DNA from: Haberlea rhodopensis
Taxonomy: Eukaryota > Streptophyta > Magnoliopsida > Lamiales > Gesneriaceae
DNA length: 64,000 nucleotides
Assembly (NCBI GenBank): GCA_907163345.1
Contig: CAJQUN010001138.1
Span: 37,763 to 101,762, forward strand
Reading direction: 5' to 3'
In this document: positions 32,825 to 44,500 of the stretch, piece after piece
Position numbering within the stretch: position 1 is the first letter of the stretch
Layout of the letters: each line of letters begins with the position of its first letter
Notes under the pieces: model-generated
What the model was told of the DNA's origin: nothing
Seen by the model: the letters and a program-made list of their open reading frames with translations, nothing else
Databases searched by the model: none
Translations under genes and position numbers: made by a program

Positions 32825-34638
32825 GGCAACTGGTGAAAAATTTCATCATAGTCAATACCATGAATTTGTTTGAAACCTTTAGCAACCAGTCGACCTTTAT
32901 AGGTTTGTACATTACCATCAATGTCGGTCTTTTTCTTGAAAATCCATTTGCACCCTATGGGTCGTACCCCTTCAGGTGGGTCAACCAAAGTCCATACTTG
33001 GTTTGCATACATGGATTCCATCTCAGATTTCATGGCCTCTTGCCATTTCTCAGAATCAGTGCCCATTATAGCTTGTTGATAAGATGACGGCTCATCCTCA
33101 TCAATAAGTAGTAAGTCACCTTGTTGAGTCACAAGAAATCCATATCTCTGTGGCTCCCGGTGTTCTCTTACAGACCTACGCTGGGCTTGTGTCTCTTGAG
33201 CAGGCATTTTATCCACAACATCTTGTGGTGTCTGCTCTGTTTCCATCTCAATATCATGTTCAATGTTTTCTTGTGGTTGAACTTCACTAAGTTCTATTTG
33301 TCTCCCACTGGTTTTTCTAGAAATAAATTCTCTTTCAAGAAAGACACCAGTCCGAGCAACAACTACTTTGTTCTCGGTGGGATAATAGAAATTGTATCCT
33401 TTTGTTTCCTTAGGATACCCCACAAATAAACACTTATCAGATTTGGGTCCAAGTTTGTTAGTGGCGTGACGTCTAACGAAAGCCTCACAACCCCAAATCT
33501 TCATAAAAGACATACAAGGACGCTTCCCAGTCCATATCTCATATGGTGTCTTTTCCACTGATTTAGATGGAACACGGTTCAGTATAAATATTGTTGTTTC
33601 TAAAGCATGTCCCCAAAAGGATATCGGAAGATCTGCATGACTCATCATTGATCTAACCATGTCCAACAAGGTTCGATTTCTCCTCTCGGATACACCATTC
33701 CATTGTGGAGTATACAGAGGAGTGAGTTGTGGGACTATCCCACACTCCTTTAGATAGTCATGAAACTCTTGGCTTAAGTATTCACCTCCTCGATCTGATC
33801 GAAGGATTTTGATACTTTTGCCAAGTTGGTTTTGTACTTCATTCTTGAAATCTTTGAACTTTTCAAAGGTTTCATGCTTATGCTTCATTAGGGACACATA
33901 CCCATATTTACTGAGGTCATCAGTAAATGTAACGAAGTATTGAAAACCACCTATAGCTTGTGTACTTATTGGCCCACATACATCACTATGTATTACTCCC
34001 AATAAAACATTTGCCCTTTCAACATGTCCCTTGAAAGGGGCTTTAGTCATCTTGCCCATTAAACAAGATTCACATGTTTCATATGATTCAAAATCAAATG
34101 AATCCAAAACTCTATCCTTATGAAGTTTTGATATGCGTTTCTCGTTTATGTGGCCCAAGCGACAATGCCAGAGATAAGTTGGATTAGAATCATTATTCTT
34201 AATCCTTTTAGTATTTATGTTATAGATAGGCATATCAAGATTTAATACATAAAGACCATTAATCATTTGTGCACTAGCATAAAACATATAATTTAAATAA
34301 ATAGAACAACGGTTGTCCTTTATCATAAATGAAAATCCACACTTGTCCAAACAAGAAATAGAAATAATGTTTTTAGTAATAGATGACACAAAATAACAGT
34401 CTTTTAAAATCAACGATAAACCAGAAGGTAAAGCTAAACAATAATCTCCTATAGCTAATGCAGCAACTCTTGCTCCATTTCCAACTCGGAGATCAACTTC
34501 ACCTTTCGCCAACGTCCTACTCCTTTTGAGATCCTGCACATTTACACAAATGTGAGATCCACATCCAGTATCTAATACCCATGATGAAGAAGTAGAGAAA
34601 TTGACTTCTATAACAAAAATACCTGAAGTGGAAGTCAC
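32791..34638 (-). pseudogene. Copia protease, integrase and RT start
   Basis: The protease shows SSWVLDTGCGSHICV (active-site D-T-G). A GAG-pre-integrase block reads LWHCRLGHINEKRISKLH..CESCLMGKMTKAPF (zinc-binding H/H/C/C). The integrase core has VIHSDVCGPI (first Asp), LRSDRGGEYLS (second Asp) and NGVSERRNRTLLDM (Glu). The RT entry is WQEAMKSEMESMYANQVWTL and GCKWIFKKKTDIDGNVQTYK. The frame is open for 615 codons, so this part is the best preserved. It loses frame at about 32830. Confidence 0.92.
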
Positions 34639-34818
34639 ACTTCCTTTCTTGAGATCTTCCAGATAAACTTTGCAATTTCTTTTCCAATGACCGGTCTCAC
34701 CGCAATGGAAACAGTTCCCTTCTTGTGCTATCCCTCCCTTTGGCTTAAGTGCAGAAGCTTTTGGCTTAGATTTAACAAAGACCTTCTTGTTCTTCTTGAA
34801 GCTCTTATCTTTAGTCTT

Positions 34819-35475
34819 TCATTTGCTCTTATTCACAATAAGAACATTTGTAGGCTTAGACTTCTTGCTATTTGCTTCAAAAGTTCTAAGCATGCCAAGA
34901 AACTGTGGTAGAGTCTTTTCAATTTCAATCATATTGTAATTCAAGACAAATTGACTGAAGCTTTCAGGCAACGATTGCAAGATCACGTCAGTGGCCAACT
35001 CTTGGTCCAAAGGAAAACCCAGCTTCTCCAGATTCTCAATATACCCAATCATCTTGAGCACATGAGTTCCAACTATGCTTCCTTCTACCATTCTACACTG
35101 GAATAACGCTTTAGAGACGTCATACCTCTCTTGTCTTGCTTGTTGTTGGTACAATTGCTTTAGGTGCTCGATCATATCAAACGCCTCCATTTCCTCATGT
35201 TGCTTCTGAAGCTCAGAGTTCATGGTGGCAAGCATAAGGCACCCAACATCAAGTGCGTCATTTTGATGCTTCTTGTAAGCATCTTTATCGGCCTTAGCAG
35301 CCGTCAGGGGAGGTTCCTCAGCAGGTAAGGGTTCCTCTAGGACATATTGCTTCTTTTCTTGTTTGAGGACTATCCTCAAGTTCCTATACCAGTCTAGGAA
35401 ATTTGTCCCATTTAATTTGTCCTTCTCAAGGACCGATCGCAGTGATAATGTGCTTGTTATGTTGTTAGTTGCCAT
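34819..35475 (-). pseudogene. Copia gag
   Basis: The start MATNNITSTLSLRSVLEKDK leads to FLDWYRNLRIVLKQEKKQYV and the UBN2-type helical core (DALDVGCLMLATMNSELQKQ, ..LFQCRMVEGSIVGTHVLKMI). It stops at 34819. The usual basic segment and CCHC knuckle continue in another frame downstream (34640-34810), so a frameshift separates gag from pol. The product would form the particle shell. Confidence 0.85.
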
Positions 35476-35667
35476 GGATATCTACAATATAAATATGCAA
35501 AATAAGTTTATGATTTAATCATTTAATATGGTCTTATATTAAATGACACTCCCACTATTTTGTTTAAAATTATCAACCCTCGAAACCTTTAGTGGGCCAA
35601 GATCCATATTTCACCTAATCTTGAGTTAGCTTTGGCTAATCGCCAAAGACTCGGTTATTTAGGTAGA

Positions 35668-35904
35668 CAACAATCAACACATACTAGTCTCAATGCATTA
35701 TCATTATCACAATTCATGATAATACTTGACTAGGGACAATCTTTAAGAATAATACAATATTATTCTAAGGACTTTAACTTATATATCAATTCATATTGCA
35801 CAGATATTCGAATAATATATAATAATGATTTGCCATTCATAAAATCATAATACATTGTATGTCATAAACAATCATCTAATGACTTGTTAGGGCATATCCC
35901 AACA
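35668..35904 (-). repeat. Truncated 5' LTR of the copia element
   Basis: It matches the last about 240 bp (plus orientation) of the 3' LTR, ending GGGCATATCCCAACA before TSD TGTGT. About 1.25 kb of LTR and the PBS are missing, directly abutting the gag leader. Confidence 0.9.
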
Positions 35905-36654
35905 TGTGTTTCACGGCACCATCTCTCAACTAAAGCCGTGATAAGATGCATGTCAAGCTCAATCTTACCACACCTATATATACCATAAAATCATATCACG
36001 TGCAACAAATTAACAACACGTATATCTAGTGGATATAAATCTCAAAAATAGCTATGTGGGTTTCTCACACGCAGTATGCTATCCATATCACCTGCCCATA
36101 CATCCTCGGATCGATGTGAAGACTGCAATGACAAAAGATGTGTGTCTATCGGGCCTGGTTGCCTCATTTGATCCATCCTGAAATATAATACAAAAAATTA
36201 TAAACATTAATATCAACATTACAAACAATATCCGCCGACTACTTACGGCCGTCACACAACGACAGTCAACAACCGCCAACCCACGTAGCCGAAAGCCACC
36301 CAGTCTGCCTTTAGCCGCCGCCGCCGGAGATACTTAAAAAAACGTTGGTTTGCACCCCACCCACCGGAACCAACATTGTCGTCAAATATTAACCCACAAC
36401 ACATATATTTCCCAATTTACATTTCAAAATCATATTTCATCTAAAATCAAACAATAACAAAAATCAAACAAACGATTATATATAAAATATCATAATTTAT
36501 CTAAAATTAAAGCATAACAAAAATAAAAAAACATACCTTAAATAATTTTGATACAAAATTATCTCAAAACACAAGAAACGAAAATTTTTGCAAAGGAAAT
36601 TGTTAAGCGGCGGCCGTGTAAGAATGAAGGTAGGGTTTTATTAAATTTTATGAT

Positions 36655-36884
36655 GTCGCCATCTCAGATGGCGACATTAACATAATTTTTGTTGGTTGTC
36701 GCCATCTGAGATGGCGACAACATTAAAAAAAATATTTATGTAGTCGCCATCTCAGATGGCGACATTAATAGAATTTGGCGATTGTCGTCATCTGAGATGG
36801 CGACTTAGGTTAGTTTATTAAAAAAAAAAATTGGGTTAAATTTATGGGTTGAATTAAAAGATGGGTTATTTTGTTAAAAAACCC
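36655..36884. repeat. Right TIR of the MULE with four 21-bp palindromes
   Basis: Palindromes at 36655, 36698, 36743 and 36784 (spacing 43, 45 and 41 bp). Three are perfect around one central base; the outermost has one substitution. The outer 60 bp are a poly-A/T block and the TIR tip. Confidence 0.93.
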
Positions 36885-36892
36885 AACCAACC

Positions 36893-37500
36893 ATTGTTTG
36901 CTGTCAAATCAATACTAGGGAAGAAATATGTTTGAAATTTAAAGCTATTCTCTTCAAATAATATTACCAATTCTATCACTCAATACGGAATTGACATCAT
37001 CTACTCGGATCCAGAACATATATCAACCGACACCAAAGGCCTAGCTATTGTTCGTCACTATCCCAAAATGAGATTTAACCCGGGTTCGAGTTCGTTGTAA
37101 ACCAGTCTCTCCCCATTTGATATAAAAAAAAGAAATTCTTGATGACATGCTTAACTTATAACTTATATTGTACCATAATTATATATCTTATTTATTCAAG
37201 CAATTGGGCGAAGTAAATTTTGTGCATAGTTTATAATTTATCAAAACATAGCTTTCATGGTGATCAATATCAACACATGGTTTTTGCAAGTATTCTACAG
37301 CTAAAACATGAAAGAGTTTTAGTGAAAAAATATTGTAAACACGTGACCAAACTAATCTCAAGTGCCTATCTCAAAAATTTTTATTAAGCTAAAACTCTCT
37401 AGCGTTTACACCTTAGAATTCTGCTTCTTCTTATGTAGGTTATAAACTATACCAATGTTTGGAATCCACGTCATAACTCATAAATCATAATGTTAAAAAA
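36893..37500. other. Intergenic; possible SINE scrap
   Basis: AT-rich sequence with no gene. At about 37030-37130 a pol III B-box-like CCGGGTTCGAGTTCG is followed 45 bp later by an A-run, which resembles the 3' half of a tRNA-derived SINE. No A box or TSD is evident. Confidence 0.35.
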
Positions 37501-37599
37501 AAAAAAAACTCATAAATCATACACGTGTGATTTCTCAAGTTGTTACACTAAAAAAAAACTCATAAATCATACACGTGTGATTTCTCAAGTTGTTACACT
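37501..37599. repeat. 50-bp tandem duplication, 2 copies
   Basis: An A-run plus CTCATAAATCATACACGTGT and GATTTCTCAAGTTGTTACAC occurs at 37501-37549 and 37551-37599, essentially identical. Confidence 0.92.
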
Positions 37600-37626
37600 G
37601 TTTTGATGGGTTGATTGTGAATTGAG

Positions 37627-37994
37627 GGGTTTCTGATGGCTTCCCAAATAAGCGAATTACCCCATGTGATTTGAAAATATACATTTTACCTCTGTGGTAT
37701 GCAAAATAGGCAGTTTACCCATCTGTCTTTTGAAAATATGCATTTTACCCCATGTGATTTGTGAAAATATGCATTTTACCTCCATGTGGTTTACAAAATA
37801 AGCGGTTTACCCCTATGTGTAGGGTGTATTTCACACATATTTACAAACTATAAGGAGATAAAATGCCTATTTCCACAAACCACAGGGGGTTAACTGCCCA
37901 TTTTGTAAACCACAGGGGGTAAAATGCCTTTCAAACCACAAGATGATAATTTACCTATTTGGCAAACCACAATGAGATTATTTGCCACTAGCTC
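37627..37994. mobile_element. Foldback MITE (TACCCC..GTGGTTT type)
   Basis: A 368-bp sequence lies between direct repeats of GTGAATTGAG (37617-37626 and 37995-38004). It is made of opposed copies of ATTTTACCCC(A/T)TGTG(A/G)TTTG and its reverse complement CAAACCACAGGGGGTAAAAT, so it can fold back on itself. The 10-bp TSD suggests a Mutator-type mover. The terminal repeats are poorly matched. Confidence 0.6.
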
Positions 37995-38004
37995 GTGAAT
38001 TGAG

Positions 38005-38597
38005 TAATAAATGATCATCAAACAATAGTCAAATGTAATATAAACTTTAAGATGTGTAATTCTAGTATAAATTAGTATTCTACTTTATTTTTGTACGAAA
38101 GATATGTCTACTGATAAAGCATGTTATTGTTCCTGCTAAATAAAAAGATCAATATATTCTTCTTACACAACTTATATATAACTTTTTTTTTTTGATAGAG
38201 GAGGGGCTAAATTTTTTTTCCGTACACCTTAAAACTCTAACATAAGTCTTCCCAAAGAGTGGCGGTTTTTAATCAAACCTCCAAAGTCGGAAGCACGATG
38301 TTCCTAACTTTTGATTTACTATGAAAATAATATCGGAGGACTAGTAATTAAAATTATAAGGGTTTTAAGTGGGTATGGAGCATAGTTGAAGGACCAAAGT
38401 GTGAATAAACAGAAAATATAAAAACTCAATTTCATCGATGTTTTGATCATTGAGTGGGATTCCGCTGCTCTCTCTCCGCAATACCAGATCCAAATAATAT
38501 CCTGCCGGCTTCAACTTGGCCATTGCCGACTCGCGCACACACGTATATGAACAGAGAGTGTGAGTGGGAATAGAAGAATTGATACATAGTAGCAGCG
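38005..38597 (+). promoter_or_regulatory. Upstream region of EMC2
   Basis: No coding content of its own. It presumably holds the EMC2 promoter and 5' UTR. No firm TATA or start site can be assigned. Confidence 0.4.
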
Positions 38598-41500
38598 ATG
38601 GTGAGCAAAACAGAGGAGGAACAACTGAATAGATTGGAAAACCAAGTGGATAATGGAGGAGGAGGCGCATGGGAGTACATCTGCCTCGTCAGAAAGCTCA
38701 AGCTCCGCCGCTCTGATAAAGTCTTGAAGCACGGCGTCCCCATTCTTAACGACCAAAAAAAGAGATCTGCTCTTGGCCCCGAAGGTGTATATATATTAAA
38801 TATTCAAGAGTTTTGGTGATTTGGGTTTTGGGTATTTTATGTTTTCTAACCAATTTAAGGTCTGATTGAAGGTTTAGAATGCTTTTTATTTACTTTAAGT
38901 CGATTCATGTGCGAGAATTAGAAAAAAGAAGTGGAGTTCTGATCGTCAACCAAAATCTCTATTATCATGTTACTGCAGCTCTTGTTAAGAATCAAAGATA
39001 CCTCTTTCCATGTTTTTGAAGTTGAGATTGGGTGCGTCAGCAGTTGGAAATATTGTTTTCATGAAATTTACTGAATGACCCTCTTGCTTATTCTTTCGGG
39101 AAATGTTTATATCCGTGATACCGTGTTCAATCGATATTTTTACTATTAAATTTTATGTGATGTAATGTCAATGAACGGTGAAGCTCTTACAACAAGCAAA
39201 GTTCATGATTTCAGATCCAGATCTTATTAAGTGGAGGTTGATATTCTTTGTTTGTACTATCAGAAAAGTATTCTGTTTGCTATGAAGCATCATGAATATC
39301 TTTATAGACTTAGGTAGTGAATGATAGTTTTGTATTCTATGCATATTCTAGACTGTTACGTTTCTTCTGCTTTTATATTCTAATATTAACATAAACACTC
39401 ACATCTTGTTCTTGAAACTAAACAAGAAATATTGTGGTCTAGAAATTTGAACATTTACAAGAGATAAGTCATGTATTGTACAGTTTGTTTCCCGTGATTC
39501 CTGAAATTTAGCTTCTTTTACGTGTTAATGTTGAGCAGAGATGAGGACTCACTTCGTTACTGATATTTTTTTTTATTTTTGGAATGTGCTACTGTTATGG
39601 ATAAAATATCACCAATAGAATCTCAATCTCCAGAGAAGGAGTCCACACCATCCATACCAGAGTCCACGCCATCCATGCCAGTAGATATCGTATATCAAAG
39701 ATTTAAACATGGGAGATTTAAGAATCAAGGATAGGCATGATCCCAGAAGATAATAAGATTTAGTGTTATCTCTTCGTGGATTAGGTTTAGAATGATTTTC
39801 TTATTTTTGAAATTATCTTTAGGATTTGATTTTTAATTTTGTTGCTATCTTTTAGGATTTGGTTTTTGTTATTTAAGGGACACGAAGAGATGAATAAAAT
39901 AAGTTTTGTTTTGCTCAATCAAATTGTTACATTAGATCGGAGGTTCTCAATTCGAGCCTCAACCATCTATCAACACCATAGGTCGCCAAGGCCGTAAATC
40001 AAATAAGATTAATACGTCCGAGTTGAAGGATTTTTCGATTCAAGGACCCATAACGAGATCCAAGGCAAAGATACTTAACAGCTACTCGCATTTCTTGTGT
40101 GGTTCAAAATATTTATGTTTTGTTCAAATGGCAGTAATGCCCTACTTTCAATTATTTTTTTTTTTTTGCTCAAGCATGCTTCTTGGCCAATGTCTATGAT
40201 CAAAGAAATTTATAAATGCTTCAAGTCTCTTTCCAATCGAAACTTGAAAGTTGAAGTAAATTTACTGGCTCATGTGGTTCATTCCTGATGTACTGAAGCA
40301 CATCTTTATACCAATTTTCAACTCCTTACTAGAATATTTTGTATGATCATGCTAACTAGACTTCATGTTGCTTAAAAGATATGGTTTCATAATTTGCTTT
40401 CTGTATGCTACATATCTTTTGATTGATACCTTTTCGTTTGTTCTTCTTGTCTAAATGATGTAGAATGGACTTTATACGAGCAAGTTTCTATTGCAGCCAT
40501 GGACTGCCATCTGCTTGATTTATCAAAGGTAGATCTTTTTTCACCTGTAAAACTTGAATACTTTTTTGCATGCAAACCATTAAATTCAGGAGATCATGCA
40601 ATGCTCCTGGCTTGTGTGTATTTCTTGTTTTGGCAACTTATACATGCAAATTTTTTCCCCTCAAACTGTTTGCTGTTGCGGTAGTTATGCTAGCCATTTA
40701 TTGCATCTGAGCTCCTAGAGGCGTGTTTTGGATATCAGTGAGAGCTCAGAGTCCAAAATGTATGGTTGCTACTAGTACAAAAATTGATGGTTTCTCAAGG
40801 CATTGAATATTTTTATGGAAACCTTTCTTTTTTATTCTTATTGCTGTATTGAAGTATATACCCCCATGTGAGAATGGAATTCATCATTTAGTGTTATTAA
40901 CTCTTGTTTGTGTTGTTAGAGAAGACCTTACCTCTCTTTAAGGAAAATATAGGAATGTGCAGGGGGCAAAAGGGGGGGGGAAATAGTCTTTTCCTAGTGC
41001 GCTCTGGAGTGTGGTGCCACTAACCGGCTTATTTTTATAAACTTTCAGTTACTAGTAAAAGTGAAGACTTACCTGATTTCCTTGGCAAGTCTAGTCACAA
41101 CATATTGATTTATATATCCGACTTCATCATTTCACTTCTTATAAACAAGAATTGAGAGGCTAGTGAGGCTCCTATGATGGCATGTATTTTGTGTTTTTGC
41201 TTGTAATTGTACTTACTGAGGTTCTGAAACACTGACCCCTGTATTTTATGTGTTGCTGTCTTTTGAAACTCTTCTACTTCTTTCATGAAATTGATGTGTT
41301 TATTCATAAATTTTGTTGCAGGATTGCATAAAGGTCTTAAAGAAAAAGTTTCCTGGGAGTAGAAGGGTTGGTGAGTTGAAATAATTTGCAGATAGTATGT
41401 GCTTTTGTATGTTTCTAGGAATTGGTTAGTCGTTCATAATATTGCTCAATAGTTGCAGCATTTTGTCTTATATAACCGTTAGTTCTGCTAATACACCGAG

Positions 41501-44500
41501 TTAAAAGGCAAGAATTTGTATTATTTCAAGTTATTTCTATTATTAAATTTTACTTCCATATTGCATGCTCCCGGATTCGTGAACTCCCCCTCAATTTCTT
41601 CCATTCTTTTTCTTTATGTTTGTGCAGTAGAAAGAGTAGGTTCAATAAATTTATTTTTTTCCCTTGAATGTTTTTGTTTTCCAAAACAAAGGGATTTTTT
41701 TTCATCTCCCCTGGTAAAACACCAACCAACTTTAGAGGTTTGTCAAATTCTTCTCCAGGTTAAGGATTTGAATAGTCATTCCCTTCCCCTCTCCCTTACA
41801 GAGGGAACAAAACATCTAGTCTGTCATTTCTTTTGGAACATTGGGTCAAATAGCGCATATGAATTTATTACTTCAGAACCGCTTAAGCATCATACCACAT
41901 CAATTTGCATGGCTCAAGTTCTATGTTGTGCATCAGAGTGAAAGGTTATGGTATTGTATCAATATTGCTAATAAAGTTGGATGGAGCTATCACTTAGCGG
42001 TCTCCATGTTATTTGCTGAAGATGTATTTTCCAATCTTATTTTTCAGCTTGACACCAGTCCCCAGTCCCCACCTTGTTCAATTTTAAAGGAGCTACTGCC
42101 CATTCTTTGGCAATTTTGAGGGAGATGAAAATTGAAGTAATCATGTGCATAGTGTACAAGAAGCTATAGTAGTTGCTGTTTTCTTTCATCATGCTTTCTA
42201 AAATTTTATTTGCGTTTAAATTTGTGATTTTGTTTTGTTTTATATTGGTTCTTTTTTTTTTTTTTTTTTCACTTGCAGGTAGGCTAGAAGCAATGTTTCT
42301 TGAAGCCAAGGGGTTATGGTCAGAGGCCGAAGAGGCTTACACGAGTCTGTTAGAAGATAATCAAGTCGATCAGGTTGGTGAAGAGAGTAATTATATATTG
42401 GATAATTTTTTTAAGTGAGAGTAAGTTCCTTTATTATTGTAGAAAACATTTGTTCTCTTGGTTGTTGTTTTGAAAGGAAGAGTGCACATGCATGTTAATG
42501 GTTTTCATGATTTAAATATTCAGGTAGTACACAAAAGGAGGGTGGCAATGGCGAAGGCACAAGGCAATCTTTCTGGGGCAATTGAGTGGCTCAACAAGTA
42601 TCTTGAAATGTAAATAAGATGCCAAAAGTTTGACTCTTGAGTAATATGACAATTGTCTCAAATTGTATAATTGAGAGTTTTGACCATTTTCCAGATTCAT
42701 GGCAGATCATGAGGCATGGAGAGAACTAGCTGAAATATACGTCTCTCTACAAATGTAAGTTTATTCTTTCCACTTTTTTTCCTGAGGTAGAAATGAATGT
42801 ACGGAGAGAATCTTGTCCTCCAGACAAATTGCTAAGTTCAGTCTAGCTGTAATATACGTCTCTCTACAAATGTAACTTATTCTTTCCATTTTCTCTTCCC
42901 GAGGTAGTAGTGAATGTAGGGAGGGGAATCTTGTCTTCCAGACGAGTTGCTACGGTCTAGTTATTAATGCATAAGCAATGATTGATTTCTTGTTTTATGT
43001 TCTTTTATCTGCTTACAATCTAGGTATAAGCAAGCTGCATTCTGCTATGAGGAACTGATCTTAGCTCAGCCAACAATTCCATTGTATCACCTTGCATATG
43101 CTGATGTAAGTAGCTTTTCTATGGATTTTTGTTATTCTTTGCACTGAGAGAGAGAGAGAGAGTTGAGGTTTAGATGCACTAAAATGAATGACACTGTAGA
43201 GAGAACATAGCAACATCATTGAGAGCAGCTTTTGTGTGATGCTACTTTTGGTATCAAACATGCATGCTTGCACCATAAATATTTAGTGCAATTAGGAAAA
43301 AAGGAATAAATAGGGGCTAGGTAGAAACCTTTTTTCTCTATATATGAGAAAGTCACAGTTTTCTAGGACCTAGATTGCATTATTAAGACACATTGGAAAA
43401 TAATTGATGCTCTATCTAGATGAATCTAATTTTTAAACATTTTTTTTAAGGGCCAATATATATATCCCAATTATTGGGTCAGAATGGACAATGGCATGAA
43501 TGATGTCTGGAGCCTACCTTGTAACCATAATGATTTCATCCACAACTAACTTCAATATGGATCTGATTGAGTTGTATCCATTGCATGTGTCGTTGTGCAG
43601 AATGATGTGTCTCTGTTAATTGTACACAATATATACTGAAACCGATTCCTGAAATCAATTGCTGAAAAGTGAAATAGCCGATTTAAAGGAGTTTGACCCA
43701 TAGTCATCCCTCCAGGCTAGAAGCTGGATGAATATTTTCAGAACTTCAATTTACTTCATTTTTGAAGTGGCAATAAGTATTTTGATGTAAGCGATGAAAA
43801 TATCTGTTATTTGAAATTGTTCATGAGACTTTGATTTTGTTTAAAATTTCTTTTTTTGACCATTCTGTCTGTTAATACTTGTACTGAGGCTGCAAGGGTC
43901 ATTTATTTCTTGATATTTCATTCAGGAAGTTTTATAGATTGTGCAAATTTTTTGAAATTTTGCTTTATATGTTGTTTTTGCATGTGGTACAGCTATGATC
44001 ACTTGATGGAATGACTTGTTACTTGTATCTTTCTGGCTCAACTAGGTGCTCTATACACTTGGTGGACTTGAAAATCTTCAAGCAGCGAAGAAATATTACG
44101 CAGCTACCATAGATTTAACTGGTGGCAAGAACGTTCGAGCTCTTTTTGGCGTATGCCTGGTTAGACTCTCTTTCGTTAGCGTTCTCTTTCGTTAACGCCC
44201 TCCAAAAAAAATAAAAATAAAATGTATATATATAAAGAGACATGGCCCAAATGATTTAGATCATTCCACGGTACCCAACATTTTCTTCATGTACTGTAGG
44301 TCACATGACCTATCGTTTTCTTGGCAATCTGATGCATCACTTAACCCTCTGCGTCTAACATTCTTTCTGAAATTGGACAACAAGGCTTTAGGTTGTCATC
44401 TATTTCCCAATGTAAGAGGTCTTGTGTTCGAGTCCTCTCCTCTCCCCTAAAAAAAAAAACCATTCTTTATGAATTTGGCGTGTATGTTGTGAAATTGATA

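Larger units (their letters stand above)
30276..35904 (-). mobile_element. Ty1/copia retrotransposon inserted in the PMD gene
   Basis: A 5,629-bp element with a perfect TSD, TGTGT, at 30271-30275 and 35905-35909. Its coding strand is minus. The 3' LTR (30276-31763) is full length (1,488 bp). The 5' LTR (about 35668-35904) keeps only its first 240 bp; the rest, with the primer-binding site, is deleted. Gag, protease, integrase, RT and a cut RNase H follow in copia order. A purine-rich AAGTGGAAGATT precedes the 3' LTR. The solo LTR at 12324-13817 is the same family. Confidence 0.95.
28248..36176 (-). pseudogene. Plant mobile domain (PMD) protein gene, split by copia
   Basis: PMD proteins (MAIN/MAIL1, PP7-long-form-like) are plant-specific and widely spread by TEs. 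The ATG is at 36176-36174. Exon 1 reads MDQMRQPGPIDTHLLSLQSS then HRSEDVWAGD. Exon 2 reads IELDMHLITALVERWCRETH, where the copia element (TSD TGTGT) breaks it. It resumes past 30270 with a TGA, then ITLQDIAVIWSLPVDGIVVS and DWQEYCHTYLGF. Next come SSGNFVRLLYLQKLEDIDSA and YSWGSAVLTYLYRELCNSSE (29765-29998), then NKDWSARHIAYILCWERAND (28684-29361). The C-terminal tail ends RTNHPLCGTGGKLANRRRR at 28248, as in family members. Several stops and frame breaks, besides the insertion, make it non-functional. Retained exon structure suggests it was once expressed from the right TIR. Confidence 0.85.
24889..36884. mobile_element. Mutator-like element (MULE) carrying a PMD gene
   Basis: A roughly 12-kb element lies between TRS33 and EMC2. 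Long TIRs (24889-25145 and 36655-36884) start (GT)GGGTTTTTTAACAAAATA and are highly similar over about 250 bp. CCAACCAACC flanks both sides (24879-24888 and 36883-36892, overlapping the right TIR by 2 bp), consistent with a 9-bp Mutator TSD of which the exact register is ambiguous. Inside, a transposase pseudogene (+, 25605-28051) and a plant-mobile-domain gene (-, 28248-36176) converge tail to tail with about 200 bp between them, as mudrA/mudrB do in MuDR. A 5,629-bp copia element splits the PMD gene; without it the MULE is about 6.4 kb. Confidence 0.9.
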
